DNA of 64,000 nucleotides from Dokdonella_A sp963775445 (GTDB taxonomy: Bacteria; Pseudomonadota; Gammaproteobacteria; Xanthomonadales; Rhodanobacteraceae): the NCBI GenBank assembly GCA_963775445.1, contig CAVZIT010000006.1, forward strand, positions 248,001 through 312,000, written 5' to 3'. Below the pieces are notes generated by a model. It made no database searches. It was given only the letters and a program-made list of their open reading frames with translations, and was not told the DNA's origin. This document shows positions 55,054 through 63,879 of this stretch, piece by piece (positions within the stretch are counted from its first letter, which is position 1; each line of letters begins with the position of its first letter). Both the position numbers and the translations under genes were made by a program.

Positions 55054-56439
55054 ATGACCGACATCAAGACGTTCCACCTGCCCGACCTCGGCGAAGGACT
55101 GCCCGACGCGACCGTGGTCGAGTGGCACGTCAAGGAAGGCGACGACATCAAGCTCGATGCGCCCTTGTGTGCGATGGAAACGGCCAAGGCCGTGGTCGAC
55201 GTGCCGTCGCCCTACACCGGCAAGATTGTCAAGCTGCACGGCGCGCCGGGCGACGTGATCGAGACCGGCGCGGCGCTGGCCGATTTCGCGCCCGATCCGA
55301 ACGCGCGCCAGCGCGCCGAGGCGGAATCGACCGGTCATCATCACGGTCCGAAGAAATCGGCAGGAAAGGGCGCGGGTACGCCGACGCCGGATCCGGACGA
55401 CGCGCCCGACACGGTCATTGCATCCGATGAGGGCGGCACGATCGAGGAAACCGGCCAGGGCGGACGCGAGGATGAAGGCACCGTGGTCGGAGCGATGGTC
55501 AGTGGAAGCCATGTGCATGTCGAGCGCACATCCAGTGTCGGCGGCGTCAAGGCCGTGCCGGCCGTGCGCGCGCTGGCGAAGAAGCTCAAGGTCGATCTTG
55601 GGCGCGTCAAGCCAAGCGGCGCCGGTGGCGTTGTTACCTTGAAGGACGTCAAGGACGCCGCCGCATCAGGAACCGCCGCACTCAGCGCTGCACCCGAACG
55701 TGCGCCGGCGACACCGCTCGCGCGGGATGCGACAACGCGGCGCAGCACGACATCGCAAAGCGGCAAACCCATGCGCACGACGCCGCCGAGCGTCACCACC
55801 AGCGGCCAGCCCGAACAATTGAAAGGCGTGCGCCGAAACATGGCACGCGTCATGGCCGAGGCCCATGCTCAGGTCGTACCGACCAGCATCGTCGACGACG
55901 CGGATTTGCACGCATGGATCGGCAAGCAGGACATCACGGCGCGTCTGATCCGCGCAATCGTCGCGGCATGCAAGGCGGTGCCGGCGCTCAATGCCTGGTT
56001 CGACGGCAAGAATCTTTCGCGCACGCAGCACCCGCATGTCGACATCGGTATCGCGGTCGATACGGAGGACGGCTTGTTCGTGCCAGCGCTGCGCAATGCA
56101 GACCTGATGGATGCGAGCGCAATTCGCGCGGGCGTCACTCGGCTGCGCCATGAAGTCATGGACCGCAGCATCGCCTCATCGGAACTGTCGGGTTATTCGA
56201 TCAGCCTGTCGAATTTCGGCATGTTCGCTGGACGCTACGCGACACCCGTCGTGGTGCCACCGACCGTGGCCATCGTCGGCGCAGGCAAAGTCAGCCACGA
56301 CGTGGTCGCAGTGATTGGCGGCATCGAAGTGCATCGCCGACTGCCGCTGTCGCTGACATTCGACCATCGAGCTGCGACCGGCGGCGAGGCAGCTCGATTC
56401 CTCAAGGCCATGCTCGACGACCTGGCATTGCCGCATTAG
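55054..56439 (+). CDS. Dihydrolipoamide acyltransferase (E2)
   Basis: Core of the same complex, 461 residues. Lipoyl domain at 2-77 with lipoyl-lysine K45 (METAKAVVDVPSPY), a charged Ala/Pro/Gly/His-rich linker, a peripheral subunit-binding domain (KAVPAVRALAKKLKVDL, about 165-200), a second linker, and the catalytic domain from about 250. The active site reads FDHRAATGG: histidine 438 is present but the usual DHRxxDG aspartate is threonine. ATG 55054 begins the lipoyl domain. A REP-like element lies after the gene. Confidence 0.92.
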   Translation: MTDIKTFHLPDLGEGLPDATVVEWHVKEGDDIKLDAPLCAMETAKAVVDVPSPYTGKIVKLHGAPGDVIETGAALADFAPDPNARQRAEAESTGHHHGPKKSAGKGAGTPTPDPDDAPDTVIASDEGGTIEETGQGGREDEGTVVGAMVSGSHVHVERTSSVGGVKAVPAVRALAKKLKVDLGRVKPSGAGGVVTLKDVKDAAASGTAALSAAPERAPATPLARDATTRRSTTSQSGKPMRTTPPSVTTSGQPEQLKGVRRNMARVMAEAHAQVVPTSIVDDADLHAWIGKQDITARLIRAIVAACKAVPALNAWFDGKNLSRTQHPHVDIGIAVDTEDGLFVPALRNADLMDASAIRAGVTRLRHEVMDRSIASSELSGYSISLSNFGMFAGRYATPVVVPPTVAIVGAGKVSHDVVAVIGGIEVHRRLPLSLTFDHRAATGGEAARFLKAMLDDLALPH

Positions 56440-56685
56440 TGTTTCGAGTGCGACTTCGCAGGCGCGGTTTTGAGAGTGGAGTCTTTGCGCTTCGTGTGGA
56501 ATTCATGTCTTTCCCCCGCAAACGGGGAAAAGTTGCGGCAGCCGAAAAAGGGGAAGTCGTGCTGCAACATGGAAGTGCGCGCTCGGATTTGCCCCCATCC
56601 GCCTTCGGCACCTTCCCCCGCTTCGCAGGGGAAGGAACGACATTTGCGGCCAAGACGGCTTAGTCGGGAGTTGGCATTTTCACCG
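56440..56685. other. Intergenic region between E2 and metK
   Basis: No gene. Mostly occupied by a REP-like double hairpin (56512-56637); the metK promoter starts just after it. The other side of this stretch shows nothing further. Confidence 0.6.
56512..56637 (+). repeat. REP-like double hairpin, opposite orientation to 26053-26150
   Basis: Two palindromic units: CTTTCCCCCG...CGGGGAAAAG first, then ATCCGCCTTCGGCACC followed by CCTTCCCC (56611-56618) pairing with GGGGAAGG (56628-56635). The tail sequence is the reverse complement of the one in the adaptor-gene element. Confidence 0.7.
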
Positions 56686-56714
56686 TTTCCGTCGCGCAAC
56701 GGACAAGGTATGAT
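56686..56714 (+). promoter_or_regulatory. Putative metK promoter
   Basis: TTTCCG (56686-56691), a 17-base spacer, and TATGAT (56709-56714), 45 bases ahead of the metK ATG. The short leader holds CCAT repeated four times (56721-56738) and GAGGG about ten bases before the ATG. No SAM riboswitch fits in this leader. Confidence 0.5.
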
Positions 56715-56759
56715 GTTCGGCCATCCATCCATCCATCCGCATCGAGGGATATAAGCGCA

Positions 56760-58007
56760 ATGAGCAGCACCCTTTTCACCTCCGAGTCGGTATCCGAAGG
56801 TCATCCGGACAAGGTAGCCGACCAGATTTCCGATGCCGTGCTCGATGCGCTGCTGGCTCAGGACCAGCGCGCGCGCGTCGCCTGCGAAACCATGGTTAAG
56901 ACCGGCGTGGCGATCGTCGCGGGAGAGGTCACCACCAGCGCGTGGATCGACCTCGAGGCCATCACGCGCAAGGTCATACTCGATATCGGTTACGACTCGA
57001 GCGAGGTCGGGTTCGATGGTGAAACCTGCGGCGTGCTGAATCTGATCGGCAAACAGTCGCCCGATATCAATCGCGGTGTGGACCGCAAGACGCCGGAAAC
57101 GCAGGGCGCGGGCGACCAGGGGCTCATGTTCGGCTACGCGACCAATGAAACGCGCGCGATGATGCCGGCGGCGATCCACTATGCCCATCGCCTGGTTGAA
57201 CAGCAGGCGCGCGTGCGCAAGGCCAAGAAATCGGAACTGCCCTGGTTGCGCCCGGATGCGAAGAGCCAGGTGACGCTGCGTTACGAGAACGGCAAGGCCG
57301 TCGCGATCGACGCGGTGGTTCTCTCGACCCAGCACGACCCGGGCGTCAAGCAGAAAGAGGTGAAGGAAGGCGTGATGGAACTCATCATCAGGCCGATGTT
57401 GCCCGCCAAATGGCTGCACAAACGCACGAAATTTCACATCAATCCGACCGGCAAATTCGAGATCGGCGGCCCGGTCGGCGATTGCGGACTGACCGGCCGC
57501 AAGATCATCGTCGATACGTATGGCGGCTGGGCACGGCACGGTGGTGGCGCGTTTTCGGGCAAGGATCCATCCAAGGTCGATCGTTCGGCCGCGTACGCGG
57601 CGCGTTATGTCGCCAAGAACATCGTCGCGGCCGGTCTCGCCGACCGTTGTGAGCTGCAAATCAGCTACGCGATCGGTGTGGCTCATCCCACATCGATCTC
57701 CGTAACGACGTTCGGCACCGGAAAGATCACCGACGACGAAATCGAAAAGCTCGTGCGCCGCCATTTCGATCTTCGACCCTACGGCATCCTCAAGATGCTG
57801 GACCTGGTGCATCCGATGTACCAAGCCACTGCAAGCTACGGGCACTTCGGTCGTGCACCGGTTCCCGACAGCTACTACGAGTGGGAGACCACCGAGAATG
57901 GAAAGAATGTCCGGAAACGCTCCGGCCCGTTCACCGCATTCTCCTGGGAAAGGACCGACAAGGCCGACCAGTTGCGTGCGGCTGCCGGTTTGAAGGGTAA
58001 ATCGTGA
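56760..58007 (+). CDS. metK: S-adenosylmethionine synthetase
   Basis: Makes SAM from methionine and ATP. The 415-residue protein has the nucleotide-binding start SVSEGHPDKVADQISDAVLD, the GAGDQGLMFGYA motif and GGGAFSGKDPSKVDRSAAY. It is about 30 residues longer than E. coli MetK, partly through an insert near the C-terminus (WETTENGKNVRKRSGPF) and partly through the segment around KSELPWLRPDAKSQV, both in non-core loops. The stop overlaps the next start (TGATG), so the following gene is probably cotranslated. Confidence 0.96.
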   Translation: MSSTLFTSESVSEGHPDKVADQISDAVLDALLAQDQRARVACETMVKTGVAIVAGEVTTSAWIDLEAITRKVILDIGYDSSEVGFDGETCGVLNLIGKQSPDINRGVDRKTPETQGAGDQGLMFGYATNETRAMMPAAIHYAHRLVEQQARVRKAKKSELPWLRPDAKSQVTLRYENGKAVAIDAVVLSTQHDPGVKQKEVKEGVMELIIRPMLPAKWLHKRTKFHINPTGKFEIGGPVGDCGLTGRKIIVDTYGGWARHGGGAFSGKDPSKVDRSAAYAARYVAKNIVAAGLADRCELQISYAIGVAHPTSISVTTFGTGKITDDEIEKLVRRHFDLRPYGILKMLDLVHPMYQATASYGHFGRAPVPDSYYEWETTENGKNVRKRSGPFTAFSWERTDKADQLRAAAGLKGKS

Positions 58008-59068
58008 TGCGCGCCGGAACGGCGCCTGTTGCAACGATCAGAGCGACCGGTCCCGTTTGTCGGTTTGGGTTGGTCCTGCTCGCATGGATGCTCATCGCGC
58101 CGGCGCGGGGCGGCGACAAGGTCGAGCCGCCCCTCGAGGCCCTGTACGCCGCCGAAAATACGCTGGTAGTCGGCAAATTGATGGAAGTCAAACCCGCCGG
58201 CCGCCTGGTATTCGCGACCGACAAGCAGCTTGGCGGCAAGTCGCCTCCACCCGCGCGCATCGACGTGCGCGTACCAAAATCCACGCTCGCCCAAGTCAAG
58301 GTGGGCGACCGTTACATCTTTGCATACTCGCTGTACCGCCGGGATTCGTTGCGTGCCGACAGGGCGATCTACAATCGCGAAGGCGCGGTGATGTTGGCCT
58401 CGCCAGGGCTCGAACCCGCGTTGTTCCAGGACGACCGCTCAACGCGCGCGATCCTGAGCGCCTCGCGCAATTCAGAAGCAGGCGAATCCGGTCGGCTGCT
58501 CCGCCTGCTGCTCGAAGCCCTGCGCGGCAAGGATGCGGCGTTGCAGAATCTGGCCGCGAACGAGATCGCCCTCGACCCCGACCTTGCACCTCAGCTGACG
58601 CCACGCGACCGCGAGGTCATCGAACGCCTCGTCGGCAATGCCCACGCATTGCCCTCGGCGCGCAGCGCATTGCTGCTGGCCGCCTCGCGCGATCCCGCGC
58701 ATTACGGCGACTGGTGGGCCAAGTCATCACGGAAGATACTGGCAACTACGCCCACGGGCGGATATGCTAATGGCGCCACGGACCCAAGCGGCCTCGTCCT
58801 CTTGGCCTTCGAGGTGCTTGATCTGCACAAGATCGAACTGCCGTCCAGCGCCCTCAAACGGTGGGTTGGTGCAGACAGTCCGGCCTTGGCGGAAAAAGCG
58901 TTGTTGGCAATGCGGCGACAATCGCCAGCCGAAGAAAGGCCGGCGATAAGCAAGGCGTTGGCTGATCCGCATTTGCCGCCGGCAACACGAAAGTTTTTGA
59001 ACGATCATCTGCGTCGTCTCAACCTGCTTGATGCCAGGCTGCACGAACGGAAGGGAGGAATCCGCTGA
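58007..59068 (+). CDS. Hypothetical exported protein, coupled to metK
   Basis: A 353-residue protein with a signal peptide (CRFGLVLLAWMLIAPARG). An early beta-rich segment follows (NTLVVGKLMEVKPAGRLVFATDKQLGG, VKVGDRYIFAYSLYRRD), then helical repeats from about residue 150 on (LLRLLLEALRGKDAALQNLAANEIAL; ALAEKALLAMRRQSPAEE), HEAT-like in spacing. I do not recognise a named family. The ATG overlaps the metK stop; GTG 58004 is an alternative. An envelope protein translated with SAM synthetase is unexpected. Confidence 0.65.
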   Translation: MRAGTAPVATIRATGPVCRFGLVLLAWMLIAPARGGDKVEPPLEALYAAENTLVVGKLMEVKPAGRLVFATDKQLGGKSPPPARIDVRVPKSTLAQVKVGDRYIFAYSLYRRDSLRADRAIYNREGAVMLASPGLEPALFQDDRSTRAILSASRNSEAGESGRLLRLLLEALRGKDAALQNLAANEIALDPDLAPQLTPRDREVIERLVGNAHALPSARSALLLAASRDPAHYGDWWAKSSRKILATTPTGGYANGATDPSGLVLLAFEVLDLHKIELPSSALKRWVGADSPALAEKALLAMRRQSPAEERPAISKALADPHLPPATRKFLNDHLRRLNLLDARLHERKGGIR

Positions 59069-59152
59069 TCGTTTCGCGTTCGGATACTGCCTTGCGCCGA
59101 TCCGACACGGGTAGCCCGTTGCAATCCCTCTTGCCGTTGCGGAGCCAGTCAA

Positions 59153-62044
59153 ATGTCATTGTCGCGAATTATTTCCCTTCCTTTGGGCGTGGTGGCGCTG
59201 TGTGCGCTGATCGCGCCAGCAGCTGCCCAGGCCGGCGACCACACGCCAACCGTCATTCACTCGAGTCGTCACGACGTTTCCGCGCCGATGCGCGACATCA
59301 TTCGCAACATGCCGCCGCAGCAACCGCTGGGGACCGAGAACGAGCCGTTCGAAATTCCGAATATTTTCATAAAACCGCATGTTGCAGCAGGCAGCCAGGT
59401 GCAATTGAAGTACCCAGGCATTCAAAAGATGCCGACGGGCGTGCCGGCTCCGCCGGTGGATCTATCCTTCGAGGGGATCAGTCAGGCCATGTCCGGCTGC
59501 GGCTGTCTGCCACCCGACACCGAAGGCGATGTCAGCGAAAACGAATACATCCAATGGGTGAACACCAGTTGGGCGGTATACGACAAGACCACCGGCGCCC
59601 TGACGTCAGGCCCAACCCCCGGCAACTCGTTCTGGGTTGGCTTTGGTGGCAAGTGCGAAACGACCAATTCGGGCGATCCGCTCACCGTGTACGATCAGCG
59701 AGCGCATCGCTGGGTCATGAGTCAGTTCGTCACGAGTGCCCCCTACGGGCAATGCGTCGCGGTGTCGCAGACCTCCGATCCGCTCGGCACGTACGATCGC
59801 TACGAGTTCGACTGGCCGGCAAATCATTTCGGCGACTACGGCAAGCTCGGCGTCTGGACCGACGACAGCGGCACGCAGGATGCCTATCTCCTGACCACGC
59901 ATGAATTCGTGGGCAACAATTTCGCTGGCGCCGCCTATATCGCCATGGATCGCGATGCGATGCTGGCCGGCGCGCCGACCGCGAACATGGTGCGCGTCGG
60001 AGGCTTCAACTCCTACGGCGTCCAGCCATTCAACCTGATTGGCACGCTGAATGCGCCGGCCAATGCCTGTCCGTCCTTCGTCTACGACGACTCGAGCACG
60101 GGCAACTACCTGTTCTGGAACATGTGCCTCGACTGGACCACGCCGCCTTACGGCACGGTCTCCGCCCCCGAGAGCGTTCAGGGACAACCTTTCACCGATG
60201 AATTCGACAACGCCCCGCAGCTGGGCTCGGCTCAAGGTATCGACACGCTCGGATTCCGCATCATGTTCCATGCGCAGGTTCGCGCATTTCCCCCTGGCGC
60301 GCCGACGCAGATGTCCCTCATTCTCAGTCATACGGTCGCGGGCGATTCGGGACAGGCCGCCGAGAGCTGGCTCCATTTCAGTATGGACGATGGCGGTTCG
60401 CCGCCGCCGCAACCCGCCGGTCTCCACAAGCAGATTGTTGACGAAGGGGTCTATTCACCGGACCCGGAGTTCCGCTTCGTGGGCGCCGCGGCGATCGACA
60501 GCGACGGCAACATCGGTGTCGGTTATTCGCGATCGAGTGCCGACAGCCATCCGCAGATCATGGTTACCGGTCGCAGTTTCAATGATCCGGCGGGCACCTT
60601 GCGCGACGAGCAGAACTGTACCGACGGCATCGCCAATGGGTCCCAGACCAGCAGCAGCAACCGTTGGGGCGACTATTCGGAGATGAGTGTCGATCCTTCC
60701 GACCAGTGCACTTTCTATTACACGGACGAATACTATCCGACCACGGGTGGCGCGAGCTGGCACACGCGTGTGTGCTCGTTCAAGTTCCCGGATTGCGGCA
60801 ATCCGGACTTCGCTCTCGTGTCCGACACGCCCCGACGCATCGAGATGTGCGGCGCGACCGCCTCAGGGGATCCAACCTGGACGCTGCGTGCTGGCGTGTT
60901 GAATGGATTCACCGGCGACGTAACGTTTACGGCTGATGGAGTTCCGGCCGGAGCGACCGCCGCGTTCGATCCGAATCCCGTTTCCGCTCCCGGACAGAGC
61001 GTCCTCACGTTGATCAACGGCGCCGAGCTGCCTACCGGCGAATACTCGTTCGACGCCAACGGGACCAACGCAAGCCTGACTCGCTCGATAACCCTTGAGT
61101 TGGGTGTCTCGGCCACAGCGCCTGATGTACCCGAGTTGACAGCGCCTGACGACGGAGCAACCGACACAGCAACCCGCCCGACACTCGTGTGGGGTGGCGG
61201 TCGCATCTTTGGCGACGGTTTCGACGGCGTCGCGTTGCCGCCGTTGCCGCCGGTCGGTGGGGCATTGAACTACACCGTGGAAGTGGCGAGCGATCAGGCA
61301 TTCACGGACATCGTCGCCAGCGCCACCGTGACCACCACTTCGTGGACTGTCACTCCTGCGCTCGACTCCAACACGACCTACTACTGGCGCGTCACTCCGA
61401 ACAACTATTGCGGTGACGGCGCGAGCTCGGTCGTGTTCAGCTTCACCACGGGTGATCCCGCCATGTGCCCGGCAGGTACTACCGGCACCGTGGTCTACGA
61501 CGATGATTTTGAAAACGGGATCAATGGTTGGACCGCGAGTGGCACCGGTGGAACTGCGTGGGCGCAGGGACCTGCCCCAAGCGGTACCGGTCTCACGTCG
61601 ACGGTGTGGTTGATTCCGGACAATGGCGTGACCAGTGATCAAACGCTCGTTTCGCCGACCATCACGATTCCAGCCGGAGCGACTTCCGTGATCATGTCTT
61701 ATGACACCTATCACAGCTTCGAGACGGTTGATGCCAGTTCGTGCTACGACAACTCGTCACTGGCCATCGCCAGCGATGGTTCATCGACGTTCGACTACCT
61801 GGGCCCGGAGCGCATGATCACCGATCCGTACGATGGCGTCGCCACGGACACTCCGCCGTTGACCGGCGAGCAGGTCTGGTGTGAGCCCCCGGTTCGCGTT
61901 CCAACACAGTCGGTCGTGAATTTGTCCGACTTCGCGGGGCATGATGTACAGATCGAATTCCATGCCTTGAGCGATCCGAACTCGGCTGCAGCCGATCCGA
62001 ATGGCATGGTCATCGACAACTTCAAGGTTCAGGCCTGCCAGTAA
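59153..62044 (+). CDS. Large exported protein with propeller-like, Fn3-like and MAM-like parts
   Basis: A 963-residue exported protein (signal peptide ending LIAPAAAQA). Residues about 90-540 resemble the secreted propeller-type proteins that open SGCGCLPPDTEGDV and contain AIDSDGNIGVGYSRSS. From about 545 there is an Ig-like segment (GNPDFALVSDTPRRIEMCG). From about 660 to 770 there is an Fn3-like segment (VPELTAPDDGATD...YYWRVTPNNYCG) interrupted by about 20 residues carrying RIFGDGFD. The C-terminal part (DDDFENGINGWTASGTGG...VIDNFKVQ) resembles a MAM or carbohydrate-binding sandwich. It starts 84 bases after the preceding gene. Role unknown, perhaps surface binding. Confidence 0.8.
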   Translation: MSLSRIISLPLGVVALCALIAPAAAQAGDHTPTVIHSSRHDVSAPMRDIIRNMPPQQPLGTENEPFEIPNIFIKPHVAAGSQVQLKYPGIQKMPTGVPAPPVDLSFEGISQAMSGCGCLPPDTEGDVSENEYIQWVNTSWAVYDKTTGALTSGPTPGNSFWVGFGGKCETTNSGDPLTVYDQRAHRWVMSQFVTSAPYGQCVAVSQTSDPLGTYDRYEFDWPANHFGDYGKLGVWTDDSGTQDAYLLTTHEFVGNNFAGAAYIAMDRDAMLAGAPTANMVRVGGFNSYGVQPFNLIGTLNAPANACPSFVYDDSSTGNYLFWNMCLDWTTPPYGTVSAPESVQGQPFTDEFDNAPQLGSAQGIDTLGFRIMFHAQVRAFPPGAPTQMSLILSHTVAGDSGQAAESWLHFSMDDGGSPPPQPAGLHKQIVDEGVYSPDPEFRFVGAAAIDSDGNIGVGYSRSSADSHPQIMVTGRSFNDPAGTLRDEQNCTDGIANGSQTSSSNRWGDYSEMSVDPSDQCTFYYTDEYYPTTGGASWHTRVCSFKFPDCGNPDFALVSDTPRRIEMCGATASGDPTWTLRAGVLNGFTGDVTFTADGVPAGATAAFDPNPVSAPGQSVLTLINGAELPTGEYSFDANGTNASLTRSITLELGVSATAPDVPELTAPDDGATDTATRPTLVWGGGRIFGDGFDGVALPPLPPVGGALNYTVEVASDQAFTDIVASATVTTTSWTVTPALDSNTTYYWRVTPNNYCGDGASSVVFSFTTGDPAMCPAGTTGTVVYDDDFENGINGWTASGTGGTAWAQGPAPSGTGLTSTVWLIPDNGVTSDQTLVSPTITIPAGATSVIMSYDTYHSFETVDASSCYDNSSLAIASDGSSTFDYLGPERMITDPYDGVATDTPPLTGEQVWCEPPVRVPTQSVVNLSDFAGHDVQIEFHALSDPNSAAADPNGMVIDNFKVQACQ

Positions 62045-62091
62045 CCGGCTCTGTCAGGAAGCGGGCTCCTGCCTGCTTCCACCCCTTTCAA

Positions 62092-62119
62092 CCACCGCCC
62101 TCGGGCGGTGGTTTTTTTT
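62092..62119 (+). terminator. Strong rho-independent terminator before ahcY
   Basis: CCACCGCCC (62092-62100) and GGGCGGTGG (62103-62111) form a perfect 9-base stem with a 2-base loop and eight T residues. It ends the metK transcript and separates it from ahcY. Confidence 0.9.
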
Positions 62120-62226
62120 GCGCCGCCTGCGCACGATCCGAGCCCGCAGACGCCGTGGACCGGCAGGACTGGAGAGAACTTTTCGCATGCTGACCGCCGA
62201 GACATCCTTCTATCCGGAATAAGCGA

Positions 62227-62232
62227 TATAAT
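62227..62232 (+). promoter_or_regulatory. -10 element of ahcY
   Basis: A perfect TATAAT just upstream of the riboswitch. I see no good -35 at 16-18 bases (the bases there read ATCCTT), so the promoter may need an activator or rely on its -10. Confidence 0.6.
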
Positions 62233-62245
62233 GGCTGCTTGGCGC

Positions 62246-62338
62246 ACGTCGAGGGGCGCTGCATGTCCGCGTGGTGCCAGCCATGTGGAAATCAGGCTCG
62301 ACGATCGCCGGCACTCAAACGCCAAACGGCGCCCGGTT
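62246..62338 (+). ncRNA. S-adenosylhomocysteine (SAH) riboswitch
   Basis: The pairing pattern of the SAH aptamer is present. P1: GTCGAG (62248-62253) with CTCGAC (62297-62302). Pseudoknot: GGGCGC (62254-62259) with GCGCCC (62329-62334). The conserved core segments GAGGGGCGCTGCA and CAGGCTCGA lie at the right places. SAH riboswitches turn on ahcY-type genes when SAH rises. The ahcY ATG follows about 70 bases later. Confidence 0.85.
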
Positions 62339-62405
62339 GACGCGTTCCGTCCACGACACAAGTCGGGCGGAGGCGCTTGAATCCAGATCAATCCGGAGAT
62401 TTGCC

Positions 62406-63848
62406 ATGAATGCAGTCGTCAAGGAAACCAGCCAGCACGATTTCAACGTCAAGGACATCAACCTTGCCAATCTCGGTCGCAAACGCATCGGCATGGCTGA
62501 AGAGGAAATGCCGGGTCTGATGTCGATCCGTGCGCGCTATGCGCCAAGTCGTCCACTTGAGGGCGTGCGCGTCACCGGCTCCTTGCACATGACCAAGGAG
62601 ACCGCCGTCCTGATCGAAACGCTGACCGCGCTCGGCGCATCCGTGCGCTGGGCCTCCTGCAATATCTTTTCGACCCAGGACGATGCCGCCGCCGCGATCG
62701 CCGCGAGTGGCGTACCCGTGTTTGCGTGGAAAGGAGAGACCCTCGAGGAATACTGGCAGTGCACGCTCGATGCCCTGACTCATCCCGGAAACGGCAGCCG
62801 GTCAGCCGGTCCGCAACTGATTGTCGACGATGGCGGAGATGCAACGCTGCTGATCCACAAGGGCAAGGAGATGGAAGACGGTTCGGATTGGGCCGATCAA
62901 CCCGGCGCGAACCATGAAGAGCAGGTCATCAAGAACCTTCTCAAGCAGACACATGAAAGCCGCCCCGGTTTCTGGAACGAAGTCGCGAAAGGATGGAGAG
63001 GCGTCTCCGAGGAGACAACCACTGGCGTACACCGTCTGTATCAGCTCGCCGAGGCCGGCAAGCTCCTGGTTCCGGCAATCAATGTCAACGATTCGGTGAC
63101 CAAGTCCAAGTTCGACAATCTCTACGGATGCCGCGAATCGCTGGCCGACGGCATCAAGCGCGCAACCGACCTGATGGTTGCGGGCAAGGTTGCCGTGGTT
63201 TGCGGCTACGGCGACGTCGGAAAAGGGTCGGCGCATTCGCTCAAGGGTTTCGGCGCACGCGTCATCGTGACCGAGATCGATCCGATCAATGCGCTGCAGG
63301 CAGCCATGGAGGGTTTCGAGGTCACCACGGTTGAGGAAACGCTCGGCGAAGCCGATATCTACGTGACGACCACCGGCAACAAGGATGTGCTGACCTTCGA
63401 GCACATGCAGCACATGAAACATTGCGCGCTGGTGTGCAACATCGGGCATTTCGACAACGAGATCCAGATCGATCGTCTTAATGCCGCAAGCGGTGTCAAG
63501 CGCGAGAACATCAAACCGCAGGTCGATCGCTATGACTTCGCCGACGGCCATTCAATCTATGTGCTGGCCGAAGGACGTCTGGTGAACCTCGGCTGCGCGC
63601 ACGGCCATCCGAGTTTCGTGATGTCCAACAGTTTCTCGAACCAGACGCTGGCGCAGATCGATTTATGGAAGAATCGCGACAGCTACGAGAAAACCGTCTA
63701 CCGCCTGCCCAAGAAGCTCGATGAGGAGGTCGCGCGCCTGCATCTGGACAAGATCGGCGTGAAGCTGACACGACTCACGCCGGAACAGGCTGCCTATCTC
63801 GGCATCGCGGTCGAGGGGCCGTACAAGCCGGAGCATTACAGGTATTGA
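62406..63848 (+). CDS. ahcY: S-adenosylhomocysteine hydrolase
   Basis: NAD-dependent enzyme splitting SAH to adenosine and homocysteine, closing the methyl cycle begun by metK. The 480-residue protein has the NAD loop VVCGYGDVGKGSAHSLKGFG, SLHMTKETAVLIETL, and the C-terminal KTVYRLPKKLDEEVARLHL and HYRY ending. It carries the about 40-residue insert of the longer bacterial class (KGKEMEDGSDWADQPGANHE region). ATG 62406 has GGAG seven bases upstream. Confidence 0.97.
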   Translation: MNAVVKETSQHDFNVKDINLANLGRKRIGMAEEEMPGLMSIRARYAPSRPLEGVRVTGSLHMTKETAVLIETLTALGASVRWASCNIFSTQDDAAAAIAASGVPVFAWKGETLEEYWQCTLDALTHPGNGSRSAGPQLIVDDGGDATLLIHKGKEMEDGSDWADQPGANHEEQVIKNLLKQTHESRPGFWNEVAKGWRGVSEETTTGVHRLYQLAEAGKLLVPAINVNDSVTKSKFDNLYGCRESLADGIKRATDLMVAGKVAVVCGYGDVGKGSAHSLKGFGARVIVTEIDPINALQAAMEGFEVTTVEETLGEADIYVTTTGNKDVLTFEHMQHMKHCALVCNIGHFDNEIQIDRLNAASGVKRENIKPQVDRYDFADGHSIYVLAEGRLVNLGCAHGHPSFVMSNSFSNQTLAQIDLWKNRDSYEKTVYRLPKKLDEEVARLHLDKIGVKLTRLTPEQAAYLGIAVEGPYKPEHYRY

Positions 63849-63879
63849 GCGTGAGCAGTCAGCAATCAGCGGTGAGCGC

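Noticed and set aside
56715..56759. SAM riboswitch ahead of metK
   Set aside because: The leader is only about 40 bases and has no aptamer fold; only a short tetranucleotide repeat and the ribosome site are there.
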